NCBI RefSeq assembly: GCF_002154225.1
Contig: NZ_MTSE01000004.1
Location: 1-64,000 of the forward strand
DNA from: Hymenobacter crusticola
GTDB lineage: Bacteria; Bacteroidota; Bacteroidia; Cytophagales; Hymenobacteraceae
Direction of reading: 5' to 3'
DNA length: 64,000 nucleotides
Part shown: piece after piece, positions 25,137 through 35,057 of the stretch
Layout of the letters: every line of letters begins with the position of its first letter
Position numbering within the stretch: position 1 is the first letter of the stretch
Made by a program: the position numbers and the translations under genes
The notes under the pieces: model-generated
Told to the model about the DNA's origin: nothing
Database searches by the model: none
What the model saw: the letters and a program-made list of their open reading frames with translations, nothing else

Positions 25137-25144
25137 TACCTTTG
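25137..25144 (+). promoter_or_regulatory. TACCTTTG -7 box for argS
   Basis: TACCTTTG, about 112 bases before the proposed argS GTG. It matches TAnnTTTG. Confidence 0.45.
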
Positions 25145-25256
25145 CACTAGAAATCGGAAGCAGACTTTGAGTCGGCTGGCTGCCCAAGCTTCGGCTTGTG
25201 GCAGTAGCCGCTTCGCGGTGCCGGCTCGCATCTGCTGTTATCCTAGCCTCTCTTCT

Positions 25257-27050
25257 GTGCAACAACTCGAAAATAGCATCAAAGCGGCGCTCAGCGCGGC
25301 CATCCAGCAAGCATTCGGCGCGCAGGTGCCGGCCGAGCAGCTCACCTTGCAGCCCACCCGCAAAGACTTCGCGGGCTCGTTTACCCTCGTTACGTTTCCG
25401 CTGACCAAGACGTTAGGCAAAGGCCCCGAGCAAATTGGGCAAGCCTTGGGCGAGTGGCTCGTGGCCAACGAAGCCCGCGTGAGTGGCTTCAACGTGGTGA
25501 AAGGTTTCTTGAACCTGGAAATTGCCGACCGCGAGTGGGTGCGCCTCTTCACCGAACTCAGCCAGCGCCCCGACAATGCTCCGGTGCCCACCGGCGGGCC
25601 GCAGCACGTGGTGGTGGAGTATTCCTCGCCCAACACCAACAAGCCCCTGCACCTAGGCCACCTGCGCAACAACTTCTTGGGCTACTCGGTGGCCGAGATT
25701 CTGAAGGCAACTGGGGCTACCGTGACGAAGGCAAACCTAGTGAACGACCGCGGCATCCACATCTGCAAGTCGATGCTGGCGTACCAGGAGTTTGGTCACA
25801 ATGAGACGCCGGAGGAAGCGGGCATCAAAGGCGACCACCTCATTGGCAAGTACTACGTGCTGTTTGAGAAGCACTACCGCGAGCAGGTGCGCCAGCTCGA
25901 AACGGAAGGCGTGGCCTCCGACATCGCCAAGCGTCAGGCGCCCATGATGCTGGAAGCCCAAGACATGCTGCGTGCCTGGGAAGCCGGCGACGAGGAAGTG
26001 GTCAGCCTCTGGCGCCAAATGAACGGTTGGGTGTACGAAGGCTTCGACGAAACCTACGCCACCATCGGCGTCGATTTCGACAAGATGTACTACGAGTCGG
26101 AAACGTACCTGCTAGGCAAGGAACGGGTGGAAGAAGGCCTGCAAAAAGGCGTTTTCTTCCGCAAAGACGACGGCTCCGTGTGGGTAGATCTGAAGGAAGA
26201 AGGCCTTGACGAGAAGCTACTGCTCCGCGCCGATGGCACCAGCGTGTACATCACCCAGGACCTAGGTACGGCCGAGCTGAAGTACCAGGATTTTGGCTAC
26301 GACCTCTCGGTCTATGTCATTGCCGACGAGCAGAACTACCACATGCAGGTGTTGAAGGCGGTGCTCAAAAAGCTAGGCAAGCCCTACGCCGACGCCATTT
26401 ACCACCTCAGCTACGGCATGGTCGATCTGCCCTCCGGCAAAATGAAAAGCCGCGAAGGTACCGTAGTCGATGCCGATGAACTGGTGCAGGAAGTGACCGA
26501 TGCAGCCCGCCAAGCTACCAACGAGCTAGGCAAGATCGAAGGCCTAAGCGAGCAGGAAGCCGAGCATCTCTACCGCATGCTGGGCCTAGGTGCCCTGAAA
26601 TACTACCTGCTAAAAGTAGACCCCAAGAAGCGCATGCTCTTCAACCCGGAAGAGTCGGTGCAGCTGCAAGGACATACAGGACCGTTCATCCAGTATTCGC
26701 ACGCCCGTATTGCCGCTATTCGTCGCAAAGCGGCTGAGCTAGGTCTAAGTGAAACCGCTGACCTAGCTAGCCTGCCTGCCTTGCACGAAACCGAAGTAGG
26801 TATGGTGCAGGAACTGGCCCGCTATTCCAGCGTAGTGACGGAAGCTGCCAACACGATGTCGCCGGCCATCATTGCGCAGTACGCCTACGATCTAGCCAAA
26901 GCGTACAACCGCTTCTATACCGAAGTGCCCGTGTTTGGCGAAGTTGACGAGACCAAGCGCAATTTCCGTGTGGCGCTATCGGCGCAAACCGGTCGCATGA
27001 TCAAAGCATCAATGCGGCTGCTGGGTATCGACGTACCCGAGCGGATGTAA
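25257..27050 (+). CDS. argS: Arginine--tRNA ligase
   Basis: A 597-residue class I aminoacyl-tRNA synthetase. An N-terminal Add-1 domain (QQLENSIKAALSAAIQQAFG) precedes the Rossmann domain with SPNTNKPLHLGHLRNN, where HLGH is the HIGH motif. The KMSKS loop is the degenerate GKMKSREG form common in ArgRS. The C-terminal DALR anticodon-binding domain ends in the usual MxRLLGIDVPERM style. ATG is absent at the family start; GTG 25257 gives the normal 597-residue length, while an upstream start would add an unlike Cys/Ser-rich 30 residues. Confidence 0.95.
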   Translation: MQQLENSIKAALSAAIQQAFGAQVPAEQLTLQPTRKDFAGSFTLVTFPLTKTLGKGPEQIGQALGEWLVANEARVSGFNVVKGFLNLEIADREWVRLFTELSQRPDNAPVPTGGPQHVVVEYSSPNTNKPLHLGHLRNNFLGYSVAEILKATGATVTKANLVNDRGIHICKSMLAYQEFGHNETPEEAGIKGDHLIGKYYVLFEKHYREQVRQLETEGVASDIAKRQAPMMLEAQDMLRAWEAGDEEVVSLWRQMNGWVYEGFDETYATIGVDFDKMYYESETYLLGKERVEEGLQKGVFFRKDDGSVWVDLKEEGLDEKLLLRADGTSVYITQDLGTAELKYQDFGYDLSVYVIADEQNYHMQVLKAVLKKLGKPYADAIYHLSYGMVDLPSGKMKSREGTVVDADELVQEVTDAARQATNELGKIEGLSEQEAEHLYRMLGLGALKYYLLKVDPKKRMLFNPEESVQLQGHTGPFIQYSHARIAAIRRKAAELGLSETADLASLPALHETEVGMVQELARYSSVVTEAANTMSPAIIAQYAYDLAKAYNRFYTEVPVFGEVDETKRNFRVALSAQTGRMIKASMRLLGIDVPERM

Positions 27051-27070
27051 ACCGGCTGTTGAAATCCTGC

Positions 27071-27168
27071 TGTCATCCTGACGAAGGAAGGACCTTGTTC
27101 TGCCCGAACGAATCGTAGCAACGATTATCGTTCGAACGGAATAAGGTCCTTCCTTCGTCAGGATGACA
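27071..27168. repeat. Long intergenic palindrome (REP-like)
   Basis: Perfect 26-bp arms at 27071-27096 and 27143-27168 (core TCATCCTGACGAAGGAAGG) enclose a second, imperfect inner hairpin (CGAACGAATCGT ... ACGATTATCGTTCG). It follows argS and precedes the LOG gene. It is a variant of the TCATnCTGA palindrome family seen elsewhere in the window. Confidence 0.7.
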
Positions 27169-27235
27169 GAGACCTTTTGAGCGGCAGCAAATTTTAGATG
27201 ATAAGAAGTAGCGTAATTAGAGTAAAATTCAATCA

Positions 27236-27817
27236 ATGAAAAGTGTAGCAGTGTACTGCGGTGCCAGCATAGGCAACAATGATATCTACCGACAGCAGGC
27301 CGATGCCATGGGTCGAGCCCTGGCCGAGCGCGGCATGACACTCGTCTTCGGTGGTGGCCACGTGGGCCTGATGGGTGCCGTTGCCGACGGCGTACTGCGC
27401 CACGGTGGCAAGGCCATTGGCGTTATTCCTGATTTTCTTGCTAACAAAGAGCTGGCCCACCTAGGTCTGACGGAGCTGCACGTCGTTAAATCCATGCATG
27501 AGCGCAAGCTGATGATGGCCGACCTGGCCGAGGGCTTCGTGGCGATGCCCGGCGGCTATGGCACCTTAGAAGAGCTGTTTGAAGTGCTGACTTGGGGCCA
27601 ACTCGGCTTGCACCCCAAACCCGTGGCCGTACTCAACGTGAATGGCTACTATAACCACCTGCTCGCCGCGCTGGATACCATGCAGCAGGAAGGCTTGCTC
27701 AAAATAGAAAACCGCCGCCAATTGTTGGAAGATGAAACCCCCAACGGCTTGCTCGATAAGATGCTGGCGTACCGGCCCGTTACCGTCGAGAAGTGGCTTA
27801 CGCCGCCCACGACCTAA
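27236..27817 (+). CDS. LOG family phosphoribohydrolase
   Basis: A 193-residue protein of the LOG/TIGR00730 family, which hydrolyses nucleoside 5'-monophosphates (including cytokinin riboside monophosphates) to free base and ribose 5-phosphate. The catalytic and binding motif PGGYGTLEELFE is present, with the preceding conserved MHERKLMM (Arg) and the N-terminal VYCGASIGN. In bacteria it may act in nucleotide salvage rather than hormone synthesis. It is a single gene with a short AT-rich leader. Confidence 0.92.
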   Translation: MKSVAVYCGASIGNNDIYRQQADAMGRALAERGMTLVFGGGHVGLMGAVADGVLRHGGKAIGVIPDFLANKELAHLGLTELHVVKSMHERKLMMADLAEGFVAMPGGYGTLEELFEVLTWGQLGLHPKPVAVLNVNGYYNHLLAALDTMQQEGLLKIENRRQLLEDETPNGLLDKMLAYRPVTVEKWLTPPTT

Positions 27818-28018
27818 GCTAGCCGCTGGTTGTCGTTCCGGGCGCGGGGAGAAAGCTAAGTCGCCGTAACAATGGCCTACCTAGGTTCCGCCCGGCATCG
27901 AGCGTGACCGGCGTTCTGTGGAATGACAATCCAATTCAGGCTAGGAAATCGTACCTTCAGGCTGCTGAAACATTCGGCTGCCAATTGTGGTTAGCTGGGT
28001 ATAAAACTCCCCCTTTTT

Positions 28019-28606
28019 ATGAAAGCTTCTTTCCTCTTTTTGCTGGGTACGCTAGGTGCCATCAGCTTATCATCCAGCACCTTTGTCACTCAGCCTGCTA
28101 TGGCCACCACCGAGACTGCACCCCGTCCTGCCACCGGCACCGTGTACGACTACACCGTGAAAACCATCGACGGCAAAGACGTGAAGCTGAGCAAGTACAA
28201 AGGCAAGAAGCTGCTCATCGTGAATACGGCTTCGAAGTGCGGTTTCACGCCGCAGTACAAAGAGCTGGAGGAGCTATCCAAGAAGTACGGCGATAAAGTA
28301 ACGGTGCTAGGTTTTCCTTCCAACAGCTTCAACCAGGAGCTAGCTTCCAACATGGAAGTTGCCTCGTTTTGCGAGAAAAACTACGGCGTAACGTTCCCAC
28401 TGTTCAGCACCATTCCAGTGAAAGGCGATGATGCTGATCCGCTCTACAAATTTTTAGCTGACAAGCAGAAGAATGGTGCCGTAGCCGACGCTCCCACCTG
28501 GAACTTCTGCAAGTACCTCGTGGATGAGAAAGGCCATGTTGTAGCGTTTTACCCTTCGAAGGTGAAGCCGTTGAGCGACGAGCTAGTAGCAGCTATCACG
28601 AAGTAA
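28019..28606 (+). CDS. Exported glutathione peroxidase-like protein
   Basis: A 195-residue protein with an N-terminal signal peptide (residues 1-~28, ending at PAMA) followed by a glutathione-peroxidase fold. The peroxidatic Cys is in NTASKCGFTPQY and the Trp-Asn pair in TWNFCKYLVD. The second motif, normally GFPCNQF, reads GFPSNSF, so the usual catalytic Gln of the C-Q-W-N tetrad is replaced by Ser. Export to the periplasm and this change set it apart from a standard housekeeping GPx; a thioredoxin-dependent peroxidase role remains most likely. ATG 28019 is clear. Confidence 0.87.
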   Translation: MKASFLFLLGTLGAISLSSSTFVTQPAMATTETAPRPATGTVYDYTVKTIDGKDVKLSKYKGKKLLIVNTASKCGFTPQYKELEELSKKYGDKVTVLGFPSNSFNQELASNMEVASFCEKNYGVTFPLFSTIPVKGDDADPLYKFLADKQKNGAVADAPTWNFCKYLVDEKGHVVAFYPSKVKPLSDELVAAITK

Positions 28607-28638
28607 GACTGCTCCGATTTTTTTCAGGCTATTTTGCT

Positions 28639-28745
28639 AGAACGTCATGCTGAGCTGGCCGAAGCATCTCTACCGCAATGCTAATCCTCGCTAAAGGATA
28701 TGCCATTATAGTGGAAATGCTTCGGCCAGCTTAGCATGACGTTCT
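28639..28745. repeat. REP-like intergenic palindrome
   Basis: Arms 28639-28667 and 28717-28745 pair along 29 bases with one mismatch (core GTCATGCTGAGCTGGCC). The internal sequence CATCTCTACCGCA recurs in the element at 49287-49372. Located between the GPx and menA genes. Confidence 0.75.
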
Positions 28746-28781
28746 TTCGTTTTTTAGGGCTGTGTTCTTATTCTGCCTTTT

Positions 28782-29711
28782 ATGTCGTCTACTGTAACTC
28801 CCGCTCCTAGTCCGGTAAAGGCTTGGATTTCAGCTTTTCGGCCGCGCACACTGCCGCTGGCCTTAGCTAGCATCTTCACCGGTGGTTTCCTAGCAGCTGC
28901 TGCTGGCCGCTTCAACGGCCTAGTGCTAGGTCTTGCCGTGCTGACCACCATCTTGCTTCAAATCTTGAGCAACCTCGCCAACGACTACGGCGACTCCCAA
29001 AACGGCGCCGATAGTGTACACCGCGAAGGCCCGCAGCGCGCTGTGCAAAGCGGCGCTATCACGCCAGCGCAGATGAAGCGTGGCATGAGCATTTTTGGGC
29101 TGCTAGCTTTGGTGGCCGGTTTGGCACTGCTATGGGTGGCCCTAGGTACGGCTGGCGCCTGGATCTTCGGAGCGTTCTTCGTACTCGGCTTATCAGCCAT
29201 TTGGGCGGCCGTCAACTACACAGCCGGCTCTAAGCCCTATGGCTACGCAGGCCTAGGCGACGTATCCGTGTTTATCTTCTTTGGTATGGTGGGCGTCTGC
29301 GGTACGTATTTTCTTCAAACGCGTGAGCTACCCCTGGCCGTGCTATTACCTGCCGCTGCGCTCGGCTGCTTCGCCACGGCAGTGCTAAACGTCAATAACA
29401 TTCGCGACATCCGTTCCGATGAGCTAGCCGGCAAAATCACCATTCCGGTGCGGTTGGGGCCAAGCCATGCGCGGCGTTACCACTGGCTACTGTTGGTGCT
29501 AGGTTTCGGCTGCGCTGTAGTGTACGTGGCCCTCACGTATCATTCGCCCTGGCAGTGGCTGTTTGTACTTGCAACGCCGCTATTACTGCGTAATGGCTTA
29601 CAGGTGTGGCAGCGCCAAGAATCCATGCAACTCGACCCGCTGCTGAAGCAAATGGCCCTGACGACGCTAGTGTTTACGGTGCTATTTGGGGTAGGGCAGG
29701 TGGTAGGTTAA
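28782..29711 (+). CDS. menA: 1,4-dihydroxy-2-naphthoate polyprenyltransferase
   Basis: A 309-residue integral membrane prenyltransferase (UbiA superfamily) making demethylmenaquinone from DHNA and polyprenyl diphosphate. It begins with a short cytosolic tail, then AWISAFRPRTLPLALASIF; the first aspartate-rich motif is NLANDYGDSQNGAD and the second is NNIRDIRSDELAGKIT. About eight membrane helices are visible. This indicates menaquinone-based respiration. An unrelated AT-rich gene follows. Confidence 0.95.
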   Translation: MSSTVTPAPSPVKAWISAFRPRTLPLALASIFTGGFLAAAAGRFNGLVLGLAVLTTILLQILSNLANDYGDSQNGADSVHREGPQRAVQSGAITPAQMKRGMSIFGLLALVAGLALLWVALGTAGAWIFGAFFVLGLSAIWAAVNYTAGSKPYGYAGLGDVSVFIFFGMVGVCGTYFLQTRELPLAVLLPAAALGCFATAVLNVNNIRDIRSDELAGKITIPVRLGPSHARRYHWLLLVLGFGCAVVYVALTYHSPWQWLFVLATPLLLRNGLQVWQRQESMQLDPLLKQMALTTLVFTVLFGVGQVVG

Positions 29712-29734
29712 ACTTTGCAACCTGTAACCAAGAA

Positions 29735-30154
29735 GTGATTGATACTAGTACAAGCGGTAAGTACATTGCTTCCCTGCATTATCATTATCTACGAACTTAC
29801 TCGTTTAATAGGAAGCAAAACCTGTCAGATCTTTATTTGACAGATGACAATGGGGTGTTTCATGCTTCAGCAGTTTCAATAAAGAAATTGCAAGCAACAT
29901 CAGCAGAAGTATTGTGGTTGCGCAAGGTTCTTGAGACTCCTGTTAAAGATGCAATCTATTGGATGTGTAAACCTATCTATCGAGATGCCATTGTTTTCTA
30001 TAATGAAGAAGATAAAATCATTTCTATTTTAAACGTCTGTCTGGAGTGTAGTTTCATGCAAACTGAGCAGCAAGAAATTATTGAAGGTGATGACAGTATG
30101 TATCCAAGACTAAAAGAGTTCTTCAAAAGTATCGGGCATGAAGTAGAGAAATAG
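29735..30154 (+). CDS. AT-rich orphan hypothetical protein
   Basis: A 139-residue soluble product from a GTG at 29735; the same frame is open into menA but that extension is only a shadow. It contains DAIYWMCKPIYRDAIVFYN, then ILNVCLECSFMQT and a C-terminal LKEFFKSIGHEVEK. The C-terminal Cys-x-x-Cys plus FF-x-x-IGH pattern is one I associate with small Bacteroidota hypothetical proteins, but I cannot name a family. It is much AT-richer than its neighbours and lacks an obvious promoter, consistent with horizontal gain or with an N-terminally truncated copy. Confidence 0.6.
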   Translation: MIDTSTSGKYIASLHYHYLRTYSFNRKQNLSDLYLTDDNGVFHASAVSIKKLQATSAEVLWLRKVLETPVKDAIYWMCKPIYRDAIVFYNEEDKIISILNVCLECSFMQTEQQEIIEGDDSMYPRLKEFFKSIGHEVEK

Positions 30155-30164
30155 CTATAATAAG

Positions 30165-30204
30165 AACAAAAGCCCCCGCTGCTCTCGCAGCGGGGGCTTT
30201 TGTT
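30165..30204. terminator. Strong bidirectional terminator
   Basis: Perfect 18-bp arms at 30165-30182 and 30187-30204 (AACAAAAGCCCCCGCTGC and complement) around TCTC, with A/T flanks on both sides. It lies between the AT-rich gene and the convergent helicase. Confidence 0.92.
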
Positions 30205-30219
30205 TTGTTTCTGTCAGAC

Positions 30220-31803
<1,584 letters not shown>

Positions 31804-31878
31804 AGTTCAGCGAATTACTAGTGAAGAATGGCTGACCCTGCGTTTCCGGTCAGCAAACCGCTTAATGATGGAGTGTAG

Positions 31879-31886
31879 TAAAGGTA
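31879..31886 (-). promoter_or_regulatory. TACCTTTA -7-like box for the helicase
   Basis: Minus-strand TACCTTTA, 76 bases upstream of the helicase ATG. It is one base off TAnnTTTG. Confidence 0.35.
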
Positions 31887-32054
31887 ACTATTTTCAGACG
31901 GTAGGGCGGAGGTGCCAATAGCTAGGTTTTGAGCATACTGTCGAGACGGGTACTTGCGTCTCGTCGTTGCGGATGTTGTTCGCCTCGGTGTTGCTCCAGT
32001 AGCAATCAGTCAACAACGAGACACCACTAAGTTCTCTCCAACGCCCTGCCAAGT

Positions 32055-33095
32055 CTATCCTAAGAACGCCCAATCACCTGGGTTTTGTTCAAGAAGTGCC
32101 ATTTGCCATAAAATATGTTCTTCCCGGATGGGGTACGCAACCTCATTGCGCAGTGTCTGATACACGGCCTCGAATAACCCTGTGTAGTCGCCTTTCAATG
32201 ACGGTACTTTCGTTGTCGTTTTCTCATCCCCGGCGCCTACTACCGTCAGCGTGCCTTCGCTATCAGGGGCTTCCTGTCCGTACTCCGACGCTAGTGGCGA
32301 TATACTTTGCTGAAGCTGGGTTTCCTGCACATCAACGCGGCCTTTCTGAAAACTGCCAGTGGTGCCGTGTAACACAAACGCAGGTAAGGGGTTGGCAATG
32401 AGTAAGCCGCTGGTCACGAACACGTTTAGCCCGTCGGGGTACTGCAAGTGCATCGTGAAGTAGTCGTCTACCTGTGTGTTGGCGCGGTAGCGGCCGGTGG
32501 TTTTGTGGCTGCGCAAGGGCTTGCCAAACAAGCTAATGACCTGATCTAGCAAGTGCGGGCCTAGGTCGTACACGATGCCGCTGGCGGGCACCGCCGTTTC
32601 CTTGAAGGGCTTGGGGTTCAGGGTAGTTTTGTAGCGGTCGTAGCGGAAATGCACTTCGATGAGCTGCCCCAGCTGCCCACTGCTAATGACTTGCTGCACG
32701 GCCTGAAAGTCGCTGTCCCAGCGGCGATTCTGATACACGAAAACGTGCTTGCCCACCTGCCGACCTAGGTCGAACAAGGTTTGCACTTCGGCCAAAGAGG
32801 CCGCCATCGGTTTTTCTACCAGCACGTGTTTGCCTGCTTGCAGAACTTGCTGCGTCAGCTCGAAGTGCGTGTTGCTGGGCGTGTTTACAATGACTAACTC
32901 AAGCTCAGGGTCGGCGAGCAATGCTTCCACGCTATCGTAGCTGATAACGCCGGGGTAGTCTTGGGACGCTTGCTTGTGGTGGCGCTCCACAATAGCGCGG
33001 AAGTCAAAGCCAGGGTGAGTGGCGACAAAAGGTGCATGAAATACCTTGCCCGACATGCCATAAGCGAGCAGGCCAGTTTTGATTGCGTTGGTCAT
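32055..33095 (-). CDS. Gfo/Idh/MocA family oxidoreductase
   Basis: A 346-residue NAD(P)-dependent oxidoreductase acting on a sugar or inositol-like substrate. The N-terminal Rossmann domain starts KTGLLAYGMSGKVFHAPF; EKPMAAS carries the conserved Lys of the family. The C-terminal domain has YDRYKTTLNPKPFKE, and GIVYDLGPHLLDQ with the catalytic His. The YDLGPHLLDQ form resembles the scyllo-inositol dehydrogenase (IolW/YdgJ-like) subgroup. ATG 33095 is chosen over an upstream start 33 codons earlier. It is cytosolic, unlike the exported family member at 49440. Confidence 0.9.
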   Translation of the reverse strand: MTNAIKTGLLAYGMSGKVFHAPFVATHPGFDFRAIVERHHKQASQDYPGVISYDSVEALLADPELELVIVNTPSNTHFELTQQVLQAGKHVLVEKPMAASLAEVQTLFDLGRQVGKHVFVYQNRRWDSDFQAVQQVISSGQLGQLIEVHFRYDRYKTTLNPKPFKETAVPASGIVYDLGPHLLDQVISLFGKPLRSHKTTGRYRANTQVDDYFTMHLQYPDGLNVFVTSGLLIANPLPAFVLHGTTGSFQKGRVDVQETQLQQSISPLASEYGQEAPDSEGTLTVVGAGDEKTTTKVPSLKGDYTGLFEAVYQTLRNEVAYPIREEHILWQMALLEQNPGDWAFLG

Positions 33096-33303
33096 AAGGA
33101 GAGAATGGGTGTTCGAATGAATAGCAAGGAAAGATGGTAGATAGCTAGCAACACGATAGTAGCGTATCACACTAGCCATGAAGCGCACGCGCACTCATAG
33201 TTCGTTACAAAATGATGACAAATCAAGTGCTATTCTCTGGACCACGGATTCGGCGGATTCCTTGAGTTTTGTGAATGGCTTCTTCTAATTCGTTTCGATA
33301 AAA
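33096..33303. other. Intergenic region, promoter of oxidoreductase
   Basis: About 300 bases separate the oxidoreductase start from the trpS end, including the terminator at 33304-33331. No gene or clear promoter box is seen. Confidence 0.4.
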
Positions 33304-33331
33304 AAAGCCTTCCTAGGTTTGGGAAGGCTTT
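33304..33331. terminator. trpS terminator hairpin
   Basis: Arms AAAGCCTTCC (33304-33313) and GGAAGGCTTT (33322-33331) flanked by A-run and T-rich sequence. It lies 68 bases beyond the trpS stop. Confidence 0.8.
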
Positions 33332-33398
33332 CTGTTTTAGGAAGTACGGCTTGCATCTACAAAATCCTTGAAATTCGAAGGATCCGTAGTTTAAAGAA

Positions 33399-34376
33399 TT
33401 AGCGTCGTTGGTAGCCTACCTTTTCGCGCACTTTATTCAGTACTTCCGAGCCATATGCTTGTGCTTTGCGGGCGCCTTCGGCAAGGCGGGCATCAATCTC
33501 GGCGGGGTTGTTTATGAAGAAGTTGAATTGCTCTCGCTCCGTGGCGAAGCGGGTCATAATCACATCGTACAGTTCCTTTTTGGCGTGGCCATAGCCGTAG
33601 CCACCGGCTAGGTAGCGCTGGCGCATTTCCTCCGTTTGGGCCGGCGTAGCGAGCAGCGAGTATAGCTTGAAGGTAGTGTCTGTATCGGGGTTTTTGGGTT
33701 CTTCCAGCGGGGTGCTGTCTGACACGATACTGCGGATAGTCTTGAGCAGGGCTTTTTCCTCGGCAAAGATGTCGATGATGTTGCCGTAGCTTTTACTCAT
33801 CTTCTGCCCGTCGAGGCCAGGGATGGTCATTAGTTCGGCATCCACGCGGGCCTGGGGCAACACAAACGTTTCGCCGTAGCGGTTGTTGAAAGCCGAGGCA
33901 ATGTCGCGCGCTATTTCCAGGTGCTGAATCTGGTCTTTGCCCACGGGCACTACCTCCGCATCGTAGAGCAGAATATCGGCAGCCATGAGCACCGGATAAG
34001 TGAAAAGGCCTGCATTGACGTCGGATAGCCGGTCGCTCTTGTCTTTGAACGAGTGCGCATTCGCCAGCATCGGATACGGCGTAAAGCACGATAGATACCA
34101 GGTCAGCTCCGTTACCTGCGGCACATCCGACTGGCGGTAGAATAGGTTCTTCTCCGTGTCGAAGCCGCATGCCAACCACGAGGCGGCTACCGCGTAGGTG
34201 TTCTGGCGCAGGGTTTCAGCATCACGAACTTGCGTGAGCGAGTGCAGGTCGGCAATAAACAGCAACGACTCGTTGGTGCTGCTTTTCGATAGTTCGACGG
34301 CGGGCACAATGGCGCCGAGCAAGTTACCGAGGTGCGGGCGGCCGGTGCTTTGGATGCCGGTGAGAATGCGGGACAT
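33399..34376 (-). CDS. trpS: Tryptophan--tRNA ligase
   Basis: A 325-residue class Ic synthetase that charges tRNA-Trp. It starts MSRILTGIQSTGRPHLGNLL, where PHLGN is the HIGH motif; KMSKSYGN is the second signature. The middle has the tryptophan pocket region YPVLMAADILLYDAEVVPVG and QHLEIARDIA. Length is normal. The gene follows a hypothetical gene by 10 bases and is probably the last gene of a short operon with the transporter at 35058. Confidence 0.95.
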   Translation of the reverse strand: MSRILTGIQSTGRPHLGNLLGAIVPAVELSKSSTNESLLFIADLHSLTQVRDAETLRQNTYAVAASWLACGFDTEKNLFYRQSDVPQVTELTWYLSCFTPYPMLANAHSFKDKSDRLSDVNAGLFTYPVLMAADILLYDAEVVPVGKDQIQHLEIARDIASAFNNRYGETFVLPQARVDAELMTIPGLDGQKMSKSYGNIIDIFAEEKALLKTIRSIVSDSTPLEEPKNPDTDTTFKLYSLLATPAQTEEMRQRYLAGGYGYGHAKKELYDVIMTRFATEREQFNFFINNPAEIDARLAEGARKAQAYGSEVLNKVREKVGYQRR

Positions 34377-34386
34377 AGAAGCGAAG

Positions 34387-35031
34387 CTAGAAAGTAGACG
34401 TCTCGGCCGTAGCTGTAACGAAAGGCTGGCCTGTGTTGAGAGCGTGAATAAAGTCGGCTAAGTTATTAGTTGAAATACGCTTGTCAGCTAACAATTGAAC
34501 TAGATCAGGGCGGGCTCCAACATAAGGCGCTAGAGCTTCGCGAAATTTCTTACTGCTAGCCATACCTGCTGATGGAAGCGCAGTTGGTTCTGATGCATCA
34601 GCCAATTGTAGCAGGTACACACTTTGTGCTGATCTGCCGCCATAAGAAACCATATTGCCACTAGCACCCATCATGGGGGCCATCGTTGTGACGTGCTCAT
34701 AACGCATCAGCATTACACTTCCACTGTCAAGTACTTCGACCAAAGATGAATTAATTTGCTTCCCAGAAAGGAGAAAACCAGCAGATGGCAAAAAACGCGT
34801 ACGATCAGCTAACTTGATGTAGTACACCTCTTCAGGTTTAAAGCGCGTTACTTTACCTTGGTTATCCTTCACTACTAGTTCGTTTGAGTGAACTTTCAAT
34901 TGACCTTCGTAATGTACTCGCCGACTATCTGCTAAGTAATACGTGCCAGGTTTGAATGATTCAAATAGGTTTTGAGCCTGAAGCAGTTGAGGTAACAATA
35001 GAGTTAGGCAAGCGAGCAAAAATTTGTGCAT
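34387..35031 (-). CDS. Exported hypothetical protein
   Basis: A 214-residue protein with a cleavable signal peptide (MHKFLLACLTLLLPQLLQAQ). The mature part begins with NLFESFKPGTYYLADSRRVHYEGQL, a short beta-rich region often seen in Bacteroidota periplasmic proteins, and a Met/Gly-rich loop around MAPMMGASGNMV. ATG 35031 is chosen over 35055 because it starts directly at the signal peptide. It sits between a queuosine-precursor transporter and trpS with tiny gaps. Function is unknown. Confidence 0.8.
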   Translation of the reverse strand: MHKFLLACLTLLLPQLLQAQNLFESFKPGTYYLADSRRVHYEGQLKVHSNELVVKDNQGKVTRFKPEEVYYIKLADRTRFLPSAGFLLSGKQINSSLVEVLDSGSVMLMRYEHVTTMAPMMGASGNMVSYGGRSAQSVYLLQLADASEPTALPSAGMASSKKFREALAPYVGARPDLVQLLADKRISTNNLADFIHALNTGQPFVTATAETSTF

Positions 35032-35057
35032 AACAGTTAGAGTGGTAGTAGACATTG

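Noticed and set aside
27904..28296. Plus-strand frame of 130 codons before and inside the GPx gene
   Set aside because: It overlaps the GPx gene in another frame, has odd His/Arg composition and no domain.
29606..29734. Upstream extension of the AT-rich orphan gene into menA
   Set aside because: These codons lie in menA in another frame and end abruptly in composition; they are a shadow.
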